From: Gemmatimonadaceae bacterium
GTDB lineage: Bacteria > Gemmatimonadota > Gemmatimonadetes > Gemmatimonadales > Gemmatimonadaceae
Reading direction: 5' to 3'
Assembly (NCBI GenBank): GCA_020852815.1
Contig: JADZAN010000009.1
Location: 62,001-126,000, forward strand
Length of the DNA stretch: 64,000 bases
The notes below the pieces were generated by a model. The model was not told the DNA's origin and ran no database searches. It saw only the letters and a program-made list of their open reading frames with translations. Of this stretch, positions 36,132 through 45,364 are shown one piece after another. A program made the translations under genes and the position numbers. Within the stretch, counting starts at the first letter, position 1. The number at the start of each line of letters is the position of its first letter.

Positions 36132-36219
36132 GGAGGCTGGATGGACTCGGGGAGGCGAACGAGACACCGAACGCGCCGTCGCCACATGCCGGGAACGACG
36201 GGCGCGTGGTGGGTGGGCG

Positions 36220-36810
36220 CTACTGCGTGATGGCGCGGAGGTTGAGCGTCCCGTTGTACGTACCGGCGGTCACCGACTGACCGGTGAGGTCGATTTGCAG
36301 GTACAGGTCGTCGGTGCGGCTCGACTTCTTGTTGGCGCCAGTGATGGCCTGGGAGAAGAGCGAGAGCGTGCCACCCGCGACGCCGACAGAGCTTGCGCCA
36401 CCGGTCACGACGGCGCCGCTGAAGGGGTTGAAGGCACCGCTCGTCCCGATGCGCCCCTTCACGAGCGACGACGCGATGAAGTCGGTGCCGTTCGCGAGCG
36501 CCTGCGACGGGTTGCTGAAGTAGCCGACGAGCACCACCGACGCCGCCGAGGGGTTGATGTCCCACGTGGTGGTGATGTTCACCGGCGTGGAGAAGCTGTT
36601 GACGGCGTTGTCACTCAGGTTGCTCATCGTCTGGGTGCCACCGGAGTTGATCGCGATCGTGAGCGCAGCCTGTTTGGTCGCGTTGATCGTGACCGTGGCC
36701 GTGTTGGAGAGAAGACCGGACTGCGCCTGTGCAGCGCCCGCCGTGACGGCGAGCAGGAGGGCGGCGCGGCGGATCGAGCGGGCGACGACGACAGTTCGAA
36801 GGGTGCGCAT
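36220..36810 (-). CDS. secreted pilin-like protein B
   Basis: 196 aa from the ATG at 36810 with GAGG upstream. Clean signal peptide (MRTLRTVVVARSIRRAALLL...GAAQAQ). The mature protein is rich in Ser, Thr, Asn and Gly, has no cysteine, and is homologous along its length to pilin-like protein A. It is first in the apparent four-gene operon on this strand, 88 nt before the chaperone-like gene. Low charge and repeated Asn/Thr strands fit a self-assembling surface subunit. Structure and partners are inferred. Confidence 0.65.
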   Translation of the reverse strand: MRTLRTVVVARSIRRAALLLAVTAGAAQAQSGLLSNTATVTINATKQAALTIAINSGGTQTMSNLSDNAVNSFSTPVNITTTWDINPSAASVVLVGYFSNPSQALANGTDFIASSLVKGRIGTSGAFNPFSGAVVTGGASSVGVAGGTLSLFSQAITGANKKSSRTDDLYLQIDLTGQSVTAGTYNGTLNLRAITQ

Positions 36811-37286
36811 GGTGGAAGCCTCGGACGGAGGAGACGGAAGTGAGGTGATGCCAGCTGTCCGCCGATTCGACGAGCGATCCCTATAGCCGTCACGACCTTG
36901 CACAGTGCCACGTTTCTTGACGGTACCGCGGACATCCGCGTCACGACTGCCGCAAAACGCCACATATCTTCGACTTCTCACTGCCGCGGCGTGGAGTCGA
37001 CGTCGGAGCTGCCTCGAATATCGACACCCGGAACAGCCGCCGGCCTTGTTACCCTAACCCGCTGCAATCCAGACGCTTCAGTTCGCCGGAGGTAATGCCG
37101 ATACTGGCGCCCGCGCTGCAGCCGACGGTGCTCTCGTGCCGCCAAGCGCACCTGAGGCGATTTGCCACGAGTGCCTGTCGCTTGCAGCCGTGCGCCATCC
37201 GTCGCTTCTCCGATGACGCGACAAAACGGCGGAGATTTCTGGATGTGCGGGCGCGGGGGACGCGGAGGGCGCTCTTGTGGCGCCGA
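36811..37286. other. gene-free region upstream of the pilin-like operon
   Basis: 476 bp. Open frames here are short and look like chance in GC-rich DNA. On the minus strand a TATAGG (about 36884-36889) precedes the pilin B gene by about 75 nt and could be a -10 element; I cannot place a matching -35. Nothing else is recognised. Confidence 0.4.
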
Positions 37287-38189
37287 CTATCGACCCTCCA
37301 GCCACTCCACGACGCGCTCGCCGACGGCGTCCGCGTCGTAGTCGGCGGTGATCACGTGCCCCGAGCGTTCGACCCAGTGCACTTCCTTGACCGGCGCGCC
37401 CAGTCGATCGAACGCCGCGCGCGCTGCTTCTATGGGGATGCGGTAGTCGTGCTTCGAGAAGATGACCAGCGTGGGAGCTGTCACCCGAGCGGATGCCGCG
37501 GTGGCACCATCGACCACCCGGCGGAGTTCGCGCAGGAGGCGCGGTGTTGCGCCGCCGTAGCCTAACGACGCTCGCCGCGCCTCGGGGTCGCGGATGGAGG
37601 CATCGGAATCACCGGGCACCCAGGGGCGCACGAGGGCCCACAGCGGCCACACCGCGGTGAGGAGACGCGCTCGGCGGGAGACCTGGAGATAGGGAGCCAG
37701 CAGCACGAGCGCCGCCGGCGCCTGACCGTCGACCGAAAGTCTCGTGGCGAGCGCGCCACCCATCGAGAGGCCCACGAGTGCCACCGTGCGGTGCGTCCCC
37801 CGGAGCGCCGCGTACGCCTGCCGGGCCGTCCCGTCCCAGTCTTCCGCATCGGTGTCGTTGAAAGCCGAAAGCGTTCGGCCATGCCCCTGAAGCAGTGGCG
37901 CACGCACCGTCCATCCCGCCGCGTGCAACGCGTGCGCCAGCCGTGACAGCGACTGCGGTGTGTCGCCGAAGCCATGCAGGAGGAGGCAGGCGCGCGAGCC
38001 GGCGGCATCGAGCGCGATCGGTGCCGCACCATCGAGGATCCCGTCGGGACCGACGGGGTGCGCCTGACACCACCGGACGTCGCGCGCCCGGAGCGCGCGT
38101 CGGCTGCCGATCTGCCTAACGGCGAGCGCCGCCACCGCGGCCGCCAGCGCCGCGATCGTGGCCCACAAGGCGACCAACGGCGTCCCCAT
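37287..38189 (-). CDS. alpha/beta hydrolase (carboxylesterase/monoacylglycerol-lipase-like)
   Basis: 300 aa. An N-terminal hydrophobic helix (7-25) probably anchors it in the inner membrane. The hydrolase core has the oxyanion loop LLLHGFGDTPQSL, nucleophile Ser142 in GLSMGG, an acid in VIFSKHDYRIP and the catalytic His in ERSGHVI. The spacing matches carboxylesterases of the Est30/YvaK type and monoacylglycerol lipases. The substrate is likely a short or medium acyl ester. No operon partner: the genes on either side are separated by gaps of more than 390 bp. Confidence 0.85.
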   Translation of the reverse strand: MGTPLVALWATIAALAAAVAALAVRQIGSRRALRARDVRWCQAHPVGPDGILDGAAPIALDAAGSRACLLLHGFGDTPQSLSRLAHALHAAGWTVRAPLLQGHGRTLSAFNDTDAEDWDGTARQAYAALRGTHRTVALVGLSMGGALATRLSVDGQAPAALVLLAPYLQVSRRARLLTAVWPLWALVRPWVPGDSDASIRDPEARRASLGYGGATPRLLRELRRVVDGATAASARVTAPTLVIFSKHDYRIPIEAARAAFDRLGAPVKEVHWVERSGHVITADYDADAVGERVVEWLEGR

Positions 38190-38582
38190 GTGTCGCCCGA
38201 CTCAGCCGTGTGCGAGCGACGGATCCCCAGCCGCCGCGCCGCGGTTAACGCCCGCCGACAACTTCCCCGGCCAAGGCCCGGCGGGAGCGAAGGGCGGTGA
38301 GTCAGCCACCGTGAGAAGGTGCTGCGCCACGACCACCAGGATCATCAGTGTGCAAGCCATTGCGCATGTTGAGGTTACGGCCGTCTCAGAAATCAGGGTC
38401 AGACGCCCTGCTCCCGACCATCAAAGTGCGGCCGCGGTGGATCGGTTCCTTGCGCCACACGGGTGGCTGACCAGCGAAGCGAGCCCATGGGCAGAAAGTA
38501 CCGGGAGACTTGTCTGGACAGGCTCTGCATTTTCACCTTCCTTTCCCGAATCGCTGAGCTCGTTTCGCAGTCCCTCCCCCCG
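38190..38582. other. gene-free region between divergent genes
   Basis: 393 bp separating the hydrolase (-) from the hydrogenase-like gene (+). The last 120 nt are open in the frame of the downstream gene, so that gene might begin at a GTG at 38463. I see no clear promoter or repeat. Confidence 0.35.
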
Positions 38583-40775
38583 ATGTCGCACCGCGCCACG
38601 GTCGACACCCCTCCGCGACCATTCGAAGTCGCAATCGTCGGTAACGACGCCGTCCTGGCAGCACTTCCGGCGCGTCCGATCCAGCTGGCCCACGCGATTC
38701 TCGCGTGTGGGTACGACCTTGTCGTGCCCGTCAGTTGGGGAGAGGAGGTGTTGGCCGAGCATACGCTGCGCGCGATCGCGGCGCGCGGGAGCGCTCCCGC
38801 CATCTTCTGCGCCTGCCCGGCGCTGCGGGCGCGTCTCCTGGCGGCGGGGAACGAACTGGCGCCGTACCTGATCTCCGTGGTGTCTCCCGCGGTCGCGGCC
38901 GCACGTTACCTGCGCGCGCTGCATGCGGGGGCACCGCTTCGCATCACGACGATTGGCGGCTGCCCCAGCGCACGTGACGATTCGATCGACACGAGGATCG
39001 GGGCGCACGACTTCCTGCGCCTGCTCGTCAATCGCGGCGTGTCGCTCACGCGCCAGCCAGCTGTCTTCGACTCCGTGCTCCCGCCCGACCGGCGCCGCTA
39101 CTTCTCCCTTCCGGGGGGATGTCCCGCCCCCAAGGCGCTCGTGACGCGCGCCCCCGACCGGCGCCTGGTCACGATCACCGACGACGCCTTCTCGACCGAC
39201 CTCGCCGAGCTGCTGCTTAGCGGCGAGAACGTGCTCATCGACCTGTCGCCGCGCCTTGGTTGCACCTGCTGCGGCGGCCCGCCGACGGGGGACCATTGGG
39301 GCCCGTCGGGTCGTGACGAGATCCTTCTTCTCGAACCACCGCGCGCGCGCACGCCGGTCATCGACCTGGAAATCGAAGTGTCGGTCGACGTGGCGCCGAC
39401 CGACCCGTCGGCGCGGCCGGAGCTTCCCCTGCCGGGGAGTCGCCCCGCGCACGGAGGGCGCGCGACACCGGAGACCATTCGGCTGCCCGGCGCCTCGCCA
39501 ATCGCGGAAGCCCGAGCCCGCGCCGAGGAGCGGGGCGAGAGGCGGCGCATCGCCATCACGCCGCCAGCCGCAATGCCCGCGCGTTCCCCTGCGGTCGATT
39601 CGCCAGCGAGCGGGCGCACACCTTCGGTGGAGCCGGCGCCACCGCGCAAGGCTGAAGCGCCATCGGTCACGCCGTCCGCGCCATCGGTCACGCCGTCCGC
39701 GCCGCCGCTCACCTCTTCCGCGCCGTTGGAGCCGCCAGCGGGACCATCGCTCCGTACGCCGGCAGCGACCATTGCGCGTAACCCTGCGCTCTCGGCGCCC
39801 GAGCTTCATCCGTTCGTCACCAGAGCCGGGACGTATGCGGAACTCGGGATGCCGTCCTCGCTCGAGCGCGCAGCCCCAACTCCCGTGAGCGCTCACGGGC
39901 CGCCTGAGAGTCCGGCGCCCCACGACAGCGAGGTCGTGGAGCCGGTCTCGATCGAGCCGGAGGTGCGGCAGGCGGGGCGGCGGGGCGGCGTGCCGCAGCG
40001 CTTCCACCTCTCACGCGCCAGCTCGCATCCTCGTGCACAGTCTGGAGGGAGGACACTCCCCCGCGCCTATATCCGGCACACGCCGGTTGGAGTGCGCCCG
40101 ACCGAGGTCGTGTCGGTCGAGGAGTCGGAGCTCCTGCTTCCCGTCGTTGTGGAGTCGAGCGCTCCGCCGGTGGAGACGGAGCCTGCGGGAGCGCTCTCGC
40201 CTGTAGAGGTGGCGTTGGAGGTGGAGGTGGAGGTGGTGGCGGAGGTGGTGGAGGTGGTGTCGGCGGAGCTGGTGAATGTCGAAGGCGCGTTGGGGGAGGA
40301 GACGGCGCTGGAGGTGTCGCCGGAGGAGCTCGCGCCGAGTGAGCTCGCGCCGAGTGAGCTCGCGCCGAGTGAAGTAGCGCCGCGTGAGCTCCCGCCGCAT
40401 GAGGTAGCGCCGGTAGAGCCCGCGACGGTGAAGGGGGAGCTCACGACGGTCGACAACGCGCCGATGGGTGTCGCGCGCGAGGTGCTCGCGCCCGAGGCGC
40501 CGCCCGCGCCGGCAAGACCGCCGATGCCGCCTGCGTTTGCAGCCCCACCATTGGACTTGCTGACCGGCGAGGAAGCGCTGGCGAGGTTGCGACGGCACGC
40601 CCAGCTGCAACGAGCATCGCAGCCGCCGCGCATCGTGGCGCGCGAGGTTCCGCCACCGCGCGAGCGACGCTCGCTTGGCTCACTCCTGCGCTTCGTTGCG
40701 CTGGCGATCGCAGTGGTGGCGCTGCTCGTCGTGCTGGCGATCGTCTTTCTCCGGGCCCCGACCGCGCCCTGGTAG
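38583..40775 (+). CDS. tail-anchored protein with FeFe-hydrogenase-like (HydA/NARF) domain
   Basis: 730 aa from the ATG at 38583. Residues about 15-235 follow the FeFe-hydrogenase large-subunit layout: FCACPAL with Cys76/Cys78 (where hydrogenases have TSCCPxW), YLISVVSPAVAAARYLRA, IGGCPSARDD with Cys127 (compare PCxxKxxE), LPGGCPAPK with Cys180, and GCTCCGG with Cys227/229/230. No ferredoxin domains precede it. Residues about 240-690 are a Pro/Glu/Ala/Val-rich linker with tandem repeats, then a C-terminal membrane helix (about 703-725). The enzyme-like domain would therefore be held at the membrane face. Catalysis is doubtful; it may be an Fe-S sensor or assembly factor. Confidence 0.6.
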   Translation: MSHRATVDTPPRPFEVAIVGNDAVLAALPARPIQLAHAILACGYDLVVPVSWGEEVLAEHTLRAIAARGSAPAIFCACPALRARLLAAGNELAPYLISVVSPAVAAARYLRALHAGAPLRITTIGGCPSARDDSIDTRIGAHDFLRLLVNRGVSLTRQPAVFDSVLPPDRRRYFSLPGGCPAPKALVTRAPDRRLVTITDDAFSTDLAELLLSGENVLIDLSPRLGCTCCGGPPTGDHWGPSGRDEILLLEPPRARTPVIDLEIEVSVDVAPTDPSARPELPLPGSRPAHGGRATPETIRLPGASPIAEARARAEERGERRRIAITPPAAMPARSPAVDSPASGRTPSVEPAPPRKAEAPSVTPSAPSVTPSAPPLTSSAPLEPPAGPSLRTPAATIARNPALSAPELHPFVTRAGTYAELGMPSSLERAAPTPVSAHGPPESPAPHDSEVVEPVSIEPEVRQAGRRGGVPQRFHLSRASSHPRAQSGGRTLPRAYIRHTPVGVRPTEVVSVEESELLLPVVVESSAPPVETEPAGALSPVEVALEVEVEVVAEVVEVVSAELVNVEGALGEETALEVSPEELAPSELAPSELAPSEVAPRELPPHEVAPVEPATVKGELTTVDNAPMGVAREVLAPEAPPAPARPPMPPAFAAPPLDLLTGEEALARLRRHAQLQRASQPPRIVAREVPPPRERRSLGSLLRFVALAIAVVALLVVLAIVFLRAPTAPW
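40326..40370 (+). repeat. 15-bp in-frame tandem repeat in the linker
   Basis: Three exact copies of GAGCTCGCGCCGAGT (40326-40340, 40341-40355, 40356-40370), followed by three diverged units to about 40415. They encode Glu-Leu-Ala-Pro-Ser repeats. Confidence 0.9.
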
Positions 40776-40783
40776 GCGCGGTC
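40760..40783. terminator. hairpin overlapping the stop of the hydrogenase-like gene
   Basis: GACCGCGCC (40760-40768) pairs with GGCGCGGTC (40775-40783) around a 6-nt loop that contains most of the stop codon. It lies between converging genes and could act in both directions. Confidence 0.55.
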
Positions 40784-40795
40784 AGGCAGATAATC

Positions 40796-42991
40796 CTACG
40801 GGGCGCCTCCCTGCAGCGCCGTCCGCGCCTCGTCCAGTTTGCGGCTGGCGGCATCGAATCGCGCCGCGAGGTCGGCCAGCTCGGCGCGCGCGAGTGTCAG
40901 GTCGCCACGGCGCAGCGCCTCATTGATGGACGGGAAGACGATGGTCGCATAGCCGTTGTCTTCATCGGCGGCGTAGATGAGGTTGCGGAACCAGGGGCGG
41001 GTCCGCAGCCCTTCCGGTCGGGTGAGCGCACGCTCGACGCCGAGGAGCGCCGAATTGGCGGCACGCAACGTGGCGGGCGCGGGCGCACCGCGCTGAGTCC
41101 CCGCCAACGCCGCATCGCGCGCGGCGGCAAAGGTTCGCGCCGAGCGCTCCATGCGCTTGAAGGCAGCCGCGAGCGGCGCGACGTCAACGCCGCCGCCGGC
41201 AGCTGCAATGGCACGATCCAGCGAGGGGAGGTAGCGGCGCATGGTGCGCGCGTACTCCACGTAGTCGTAGGGCAGGACATCGGCGTTGGCCAATCGAAGC
41301 ATCATGGCCGCCCCGACTCGCGCCGCCATCGCGTGGTAGGTGAAGCCGGGGTCGCCGAAGCGACTCATCCAGGCAAACGAGTCGTAGGCGGAGTGGTACA
41401 CGCCGCCGCCACCCCCGAACCCCCAGTCGGCGTGCGGGATCCCCAGGTGATTGTAGAAGCCCGCGAAGTCCGAGCCGCCACCGGGATCGCCCATCGGCGG
41501 CTCCAGGGAGTCGCTCGCCAGCTTCGCCGCGGCGCGCCATCGCTCGTACACGCTCCCACCGCGCGGGTCATCGATCTGCTTCGCGACATCTCGCAGCAGG
41601 GCTCGCAGGCTCGGCGATCCACCGCCCCCGAACGCGCTCCCCTGCGCCGACACGTCCTGATTGAGGTAGCCCACCGCGCCGCGAAGGAGGCGAAGCGAAT
41701 CATCCTCGACGTACTCGGTCGACCCGATCAGCCCCCACTCCTCGGCATCCCACGTGGCGAACACCATCGTGCGACGCGGACGATCTCCCTTCTTCACCAG
41801 CTCCATCGCGGCGCGCGCGGCCTCGAGGACGCTCACGGTCCCGCTGACGTTGTCGGCGGCCCCAGGTCCCCACGAGTCGCGGTGCGCGCCCACGATGACC
41901 ATCTCGTCGGGCAGCTCGCGCCCACGAATGATGCCGAAGGTGTTCCAGATGGTCTTGAGCGGACGCGTGGCGGTGTCGGTCGCGATGGCGACGCGCGCCT
42001 TTACCGGCCCCGGGCCCACGTGATACCGAAACGGGAGCGCCCCTTGCCAGCCCGGCGGAATGGGTGTCCCGCGCAGATCCGCCAGCAGCAACGCCGCGTT
42101 CCCGTACCCCATCGGGACGACCGGAATGTGCGGAACGTTCGCCTCGGCAGCTGCAATGCGCGTGGCGCCGGTACGGCTCGCCCACCCTGGCGTGGTGGGG
42201 TCGCCGTTTCCGTTGGCCACGCCACCGCGCTGGATCCCCTGCGGCGGGCGCATCGGTCCCTCGGGATAGACATCGCCGCGCACGTAGCCATCGTCCTGCG
42301 GATCGGAGTAGATGATGAGCGCCACCGCGCCGTTCTTCTCCGCCTCGCGCGCCTTGATGCCGCGGAACGAACGGCCGTAGCGCGCGATGGCAACCTTGCC
42401 GCGCACGGAGACACCCAGCTTCGCGAGCTGCTGGTAGTCCTCGATGAGCCCGTAGTTCACGAAGACCACATCGCCCGTCACGTCGCCGCTCCCCGCGTAG
42501 CCATTGATGGGGAGGACCTCGCCGGTCGTGCCTAACGTTGAATCTCCGGGAACGCTCCCCTCGCGCAGGTCGAGCTCGCGCGCCGCACCATCCACGCGCC
42601 ACGCCCGGACGCTCGTCGGGTGCGGCATCCAGATGTCGTAGCTCCGTACCTCCGTCTCCATCCCCAGCGCCTTCATCTGCTCGATCACGTAGTCGCGCGT
42701 GCGCGCCTGGGCGGCGGTTCCGGCGACGTGCGGTTCGGCCGACAAGACGCGCGAATGCGCCTCGGCGCGCGCCGGCGCTGGAATCGCAACCGCCGCGCGC
42801 TCGAGCAGGCGCTGGCGCTCACCGTTGGCGCGCGAGAAGCCGGTGAGGCCCTGCCCAGCCAGCGGGCGCGCCGTGCAGGCGAGCAGCAAGGCGATCGCCG
42901 CGCGCGTTGAGCGCGATGCGCGCGCAGGAGAGGTGTCGGGAAGCGGGTGTGGGAGCACGGGCATGGGCAGGGGATGGAAAGGGGCGCGCAC
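40796..42991 (-). CDS. M28 metallopeptidase, glutamate carboxypeptidase II-like
   Basis: 731 aa from a GTG at 42991 (ATG at 42964 also possible). Signal peptide ending near LAGQG. Order: an N-terminal M28 part, a PA domain inserted at about 150-300 (VNYGLIEDYQQLAKLGV...GKVAIARYGRSFRGIKA), the zinc catalytic core (VIVGAHRDSWGPGAADN, TWDAEEWGLIGS, YLNQDVS, YHSAYDSF) and a C-terminal helical dimerisation domain like the transferrin-receptor family. All five zinc ligands appear present. Relatives remove C-terminal glutamate or other acidic residues from peptides in the periplasm. Confidence 0.92.
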   Translation of the reverse strand: MRAPFHPLPMPVLPHPLPDTSPARASRSTRAAIALLLACTARPLAGQGLTGFSRANGERQRLLERAAVAIPAPARAEAHSRVLSAEPHVAGTAAQARTRDYVIEQMKALGMETEVRSYDIWMPHPTSVRAWRVDGAARELDLREGSVPGDSTLGTTGEVLPINGYAGSGDVTGDVVFVNYGLIEDYQQLAKLGVSVRGKVAIARYGRSFRGIKAREAEKNGAVALIIYSDPQDDGYVRGDVYPEGPMRPPQGIQRGGVANGNGDPTTPGWASRTGATRIAAAEANVPHIPVVPMGYGNAALLLADLRGTPIPPGWQGALPFRYHVGPGPVKARVAIATDTATRPLKTIWNTFGIIRGRELPDEMVIVGAHRDSWGPGAADNVSGTVSVLEAARAAMELVKKGDRPRRTMVFATWDAEEWGLIGSTEYVEDDSLRLLRGAVGYLNQDVSAQGSAFGGGGSPSLRALLRDVAKQIDDPRGGSVYERWRAAAKLASDSLEPPMGDPGGGSDFAGFYNHLGIPHADWGFGGGGGVYHSAYDSFAWMSRFGDPGFTYHAMAARVGAAMMLRLANADVLPYDYVEYARTMRRYLPSLDRAIAAAGGGVDVAPLAAAFKRMERSARTFAAARDAALAGTQRGAPAPATLRAANSALLGVERALTRPEGLRTRPWFRNLIYAADEDNGYATIVFPSINEALRRGDLTLARAELADLAARFDAASRKLDEARTALQGGAP

Positions 42992-43015
42992 GGTCAGCAG
43001 GTGTGGCGGGCGGCG

Positions 43016-43639
43016 TCAGTCGGCGTCTTCGTACTCGGCCAGGGCGCGGGCAATCGCGGTGCGCAGCGCCACCTCCGACGGGGCAGCGCCCAGCGCCCGC
43101 GCGAGGAGCGAGAAGTTGCGCTCCATCTCGCCCAGGATGAAGGGCTCGTCAGGGTCGGGCATTCCTAACGAGTCGAGCGAGTGCAGGGCCACGCGCCGCA
43201 GCAGTTCCAGCGTCTCCTCATCCAGTCCGGCGAGCGCCTGCGGGTTGCCGCGTGGCGGGTGGCGTTGGCGCCCCGTGTGGCCGTCGCGCGAGCGCGGCGG
43301 GGCATCGAACATGGCGCGGAGCGAGGCCAATGTGACGGCGAACGATCCGGCGGTGTGTTCGTTGATGGACGACACCACGCCCGCGCGGCGCAGGCGATTG
43401 AGGAGCTTGCGCACCTCCTCGCGCACCACCGCCACCTGTCCCACGCTCTGGTTCCCGCGCCCGGTGATCACGAGCACCTCGTCGGCCTGCTCGACCTGCT
43501 TGGCGCGAATCCATCCGTCGACACGCCGGACCGCCTCCGCCCCCGAGAGGAGGGCGTCGCGCACATTCAGGATGCGCGTCGCCCCGAAGCGGACCTCGTC
43601 GAAGGCACGCTGGACCTCCGGGCGACGCCGGATGGCCAT
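43016..43639 (-). CDS. Smr-like domain protein
   Basis: 207 aa from the ATG at 43639, 2 nt after the upstream stop codon, so in an operon with the phosphatase gene. The first 100 residues resemble an Smr domain: LNVRDALLSGAEAVRRVDGW, EVLVITGRGNQSVGQVAVV (GRGNQS in place of the usual GKGTGS), a helix and a final AGSFAVTLASL strand. Smr domains bind or nick branched DNA or RNA. The second half is helical and acidic (DPDEPFILGEMERNFSLLA) and unassigned. The match is partial. Confidence 0.55.
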   Translation of the reverse strand: MAIRRRPEVQRAFDEVRFGATRILNVRDALLSGAEAVRRVDGWIRAKQVEQADEVLVITGRGNQSVGQVAVVREEVRKLLNRLRRAGVVSSINEHTAGSFAVTLASLRAMFDAPPRSRDGHTGRQRHPPRGNPQALAGLDEETLELLRRVALHSLDSLGMPDPDEPFILGEMERNFSLLARALGAAPSEVALRTAIARALAEYEDAD

Positions 43640-43641
43640 CC

Positions 43642-45234
43642 CTAACGAAGGGCAGCCGTCAGGACGCGGCCGTCGAGCTTCTCCATCGGTCGAATGGAGA
43701 GCGCCGCAGCCAGCGTGGGCGCGATGTCGACCACGCGCACCTTGTCCGTGTGGCGCCCCGGCTTGATTCCGGCGCCGTAGAAGATGACCGGAACGCGCGC
43801 GTCGTAGTCGTGCGGCGTGCCGTGCAACGCGTCCACCTGGAACTGCCAGTACCAGAACGGGCGCATCGTCACCACCACCGCCACCGGGACGTCCTCGGGA
43901 AACATCTGCAGCCAACGGCGCGTGATGTCGTCGGCCTTGGGTCCACGCTTCACGAGGTCGGTGTACACGTCGGCGCGCATGACGCCGTCGAGCTTTGCCA
44001 TCGCGCGCGCAAACGAGCGCGCGACCGAGTCGCGATTCACACGCGCGCGCTTGAAGTACACGGGATCCAGGTACAGCACCCCCATGTCCCACAGGAAGCC
44101 GGCCGGATCAACGCCAGCCTTGGTGAGCGACTCGGTGAGAGCACTCACCACCGGACGCGGATTCAAGCGGCCGGCCGCCGTGGTCCGGTAGCGCGTCACG
44201 AGGTCCTTGCCGGGAAAGGGCCCCACGCCGTGATCGGCGGTCAGCGAGAAGATCACCGACGACGAGTCGCGCAACTTGTACAGCGAATCGAGAAAGGCGC
44301 CGAGCGTCCGATCGAGGCGCACGATCTGGTCATGGATCTCGCGCGAATCCGGGCCGTAGCGATGTCCGATGGCATCCGTGGTGGAGAACGACACGGACAG
44401 GAAGTCGGTGCGCGTCGGGTCCTTGCCGAGTTCGCGCACGTTCACCGCCTCCAGCGCCAGCGCCGCGATGATCTGGTCCATCACCGGGAAGTCCTTCAAG
44501 CCTTCGTTGGCGATGGCCGGGTCGGTCGGCACGTGATGCGGGAAGGTGAAGTCCTTCCCCTTCGACTCCGCCTCCACGCTGTCGGCCTCGGCATACGCCG
44601 ATGGCGGAAGGAGAAGGTCCCACGTGGTGCCGAACTGCGCCTGCGGGAGTCGCCGTGCATTGAAGCGCTGGACCCACTCGGGGAGCGTGTCGGCGTAGTA
44701 GCGGCTCGTCGTGAAGAAGCCCGACCTGGGGGCGTACCAGTAGGCCTCGCCCTTGGCTCTGCCTAACGGGAGGATGGCCGAGCGGTCCTTGCGCGACACC
44801 CCGACCAGGCGCGAGCGCACATCGTTGAAGCGCAGCCAGTCCCCCAGCACCGTGCCGCGAAAGCGGAAGGGAGACGCCGGATCGCCGGGCGTGCCGATGA
44901 GCGGCATCTGCGGATCGAGCACACCGGCGTCGTTGGCGACGATCCCGGTGCCACGCGGAAAGCGCCCCGCCATCATGGTGGAGTGCCCCGGCGCCGTCTC
45001 GGTGATCCCGTGATCCTGGTACCCGTTGGGGAAGTAGGCGCCACCGTTCATCAACCGGGCCAGTCCACCGGTAAACTGCGACCGATAGAGCTCGAGGTAG
45101 TCGGGCCGCAGCTGGTCCACCGCCAGGTGCACGACGAGCGTCGGGCGAAATGGCTTGGACGGCGGCTGGGCCGTGGCCCCGCGACAGGCGGGCGCGAGCG
45201 AGGCGAGAGCGAGGACGAGGAGGTGGCGGCGCAT
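43642..45234 (-). CDS. alkaline-phosphatase-superfamily phosphatase/phosphodiesterase lipoprotein
   Basis: 530 aa from the ATG at 45234. The lipobox is SLAPAC with Cys17. The family features are LAVDQLRPDYLELY (metal Asp), the nucleophile Thr in GITETAPGHSTMMAGRFP, SFSTTDAIGHRYGP (Asp/His ligands), LTADHGVGPFPG (Asp-His) and a late LHGTPHDYDARVPVIFYG. This fits PafA/NPP-type enzymes that hydrolyse phosphomonoesters or nucleotide pyrophosphates in the periplasm. It is upstream of and co-transcribed with the Smr-like gene. The true substrate is not determined. Confidence 0.88.
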   Translation of the reverse strand: MRRHLLVLALASLAPACRGATAQPPSKPFRPTLVVHLAVDQLRPDYLELYRSQFTGGLARLMNGGAYFPNGYQDHGITETAPGHSTMMAGRFPRGTGIVANDAGVLDPQMPLIGTPGDPASPFRFRGTVLGDWLRFNDVRSRLVGVSRKDRSAILPLGRAKGEAYWYAPRSGFFTTSRYYADTLPEWVQRFNARRLPQAQFGTTWDLLLPPSAYAEADSVEAESKGKDFTFPHHVPTDPAIANEGLKDFPVMDQIIAALALEAVNVRELGKDPTRTDFLSVSFSTTDAIGHRYGPDSREIHDQIVRLDRTLGAFLDSLYKLRDSSSVIFSLTADHGVGPFPGKDLVTRYRTTAAGRLNPRPVVSALTESLTKAGVDPAGFLWDMGVLYLDPVYFKRARVNRDSVARSFARAMAKLDGVMRADVYTDLVKRGPKADDITRRWLQMFPEDVPVAVVVTMRPFWYWQFQVDALHGTPHDYDARVPVIFYGAGIKPGRHTDKVRVVDIAPTLAAALSIRPMEKLDGRVLTAALR

Positions 45235-45364
45235 GGTGTGGAGTCGGCTAGGGCGACGCAGAATGTACACCCCCGGCATGGTGGCGGCCCGTCGGGCGTT
45301 CGTGCATTCTGCACGTGGCGCCTCGAGTGTGCATCCGTGTGCGCCTCACCTTCGTCATCGCGTC

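Noticed and set aside
36860-36910. Possible sigma54 promoter (TGGCAC...TGC) upstream of the pilin-like operon
   Set aside because: The spacing between the GG and GC elements is too short for sigma54.
40760-40783. Attachment-site-like repeat near the hydrogenase-like gene
   Set aside because: It is better explained as a terminator hairpin, and no integrase or second copy is present.
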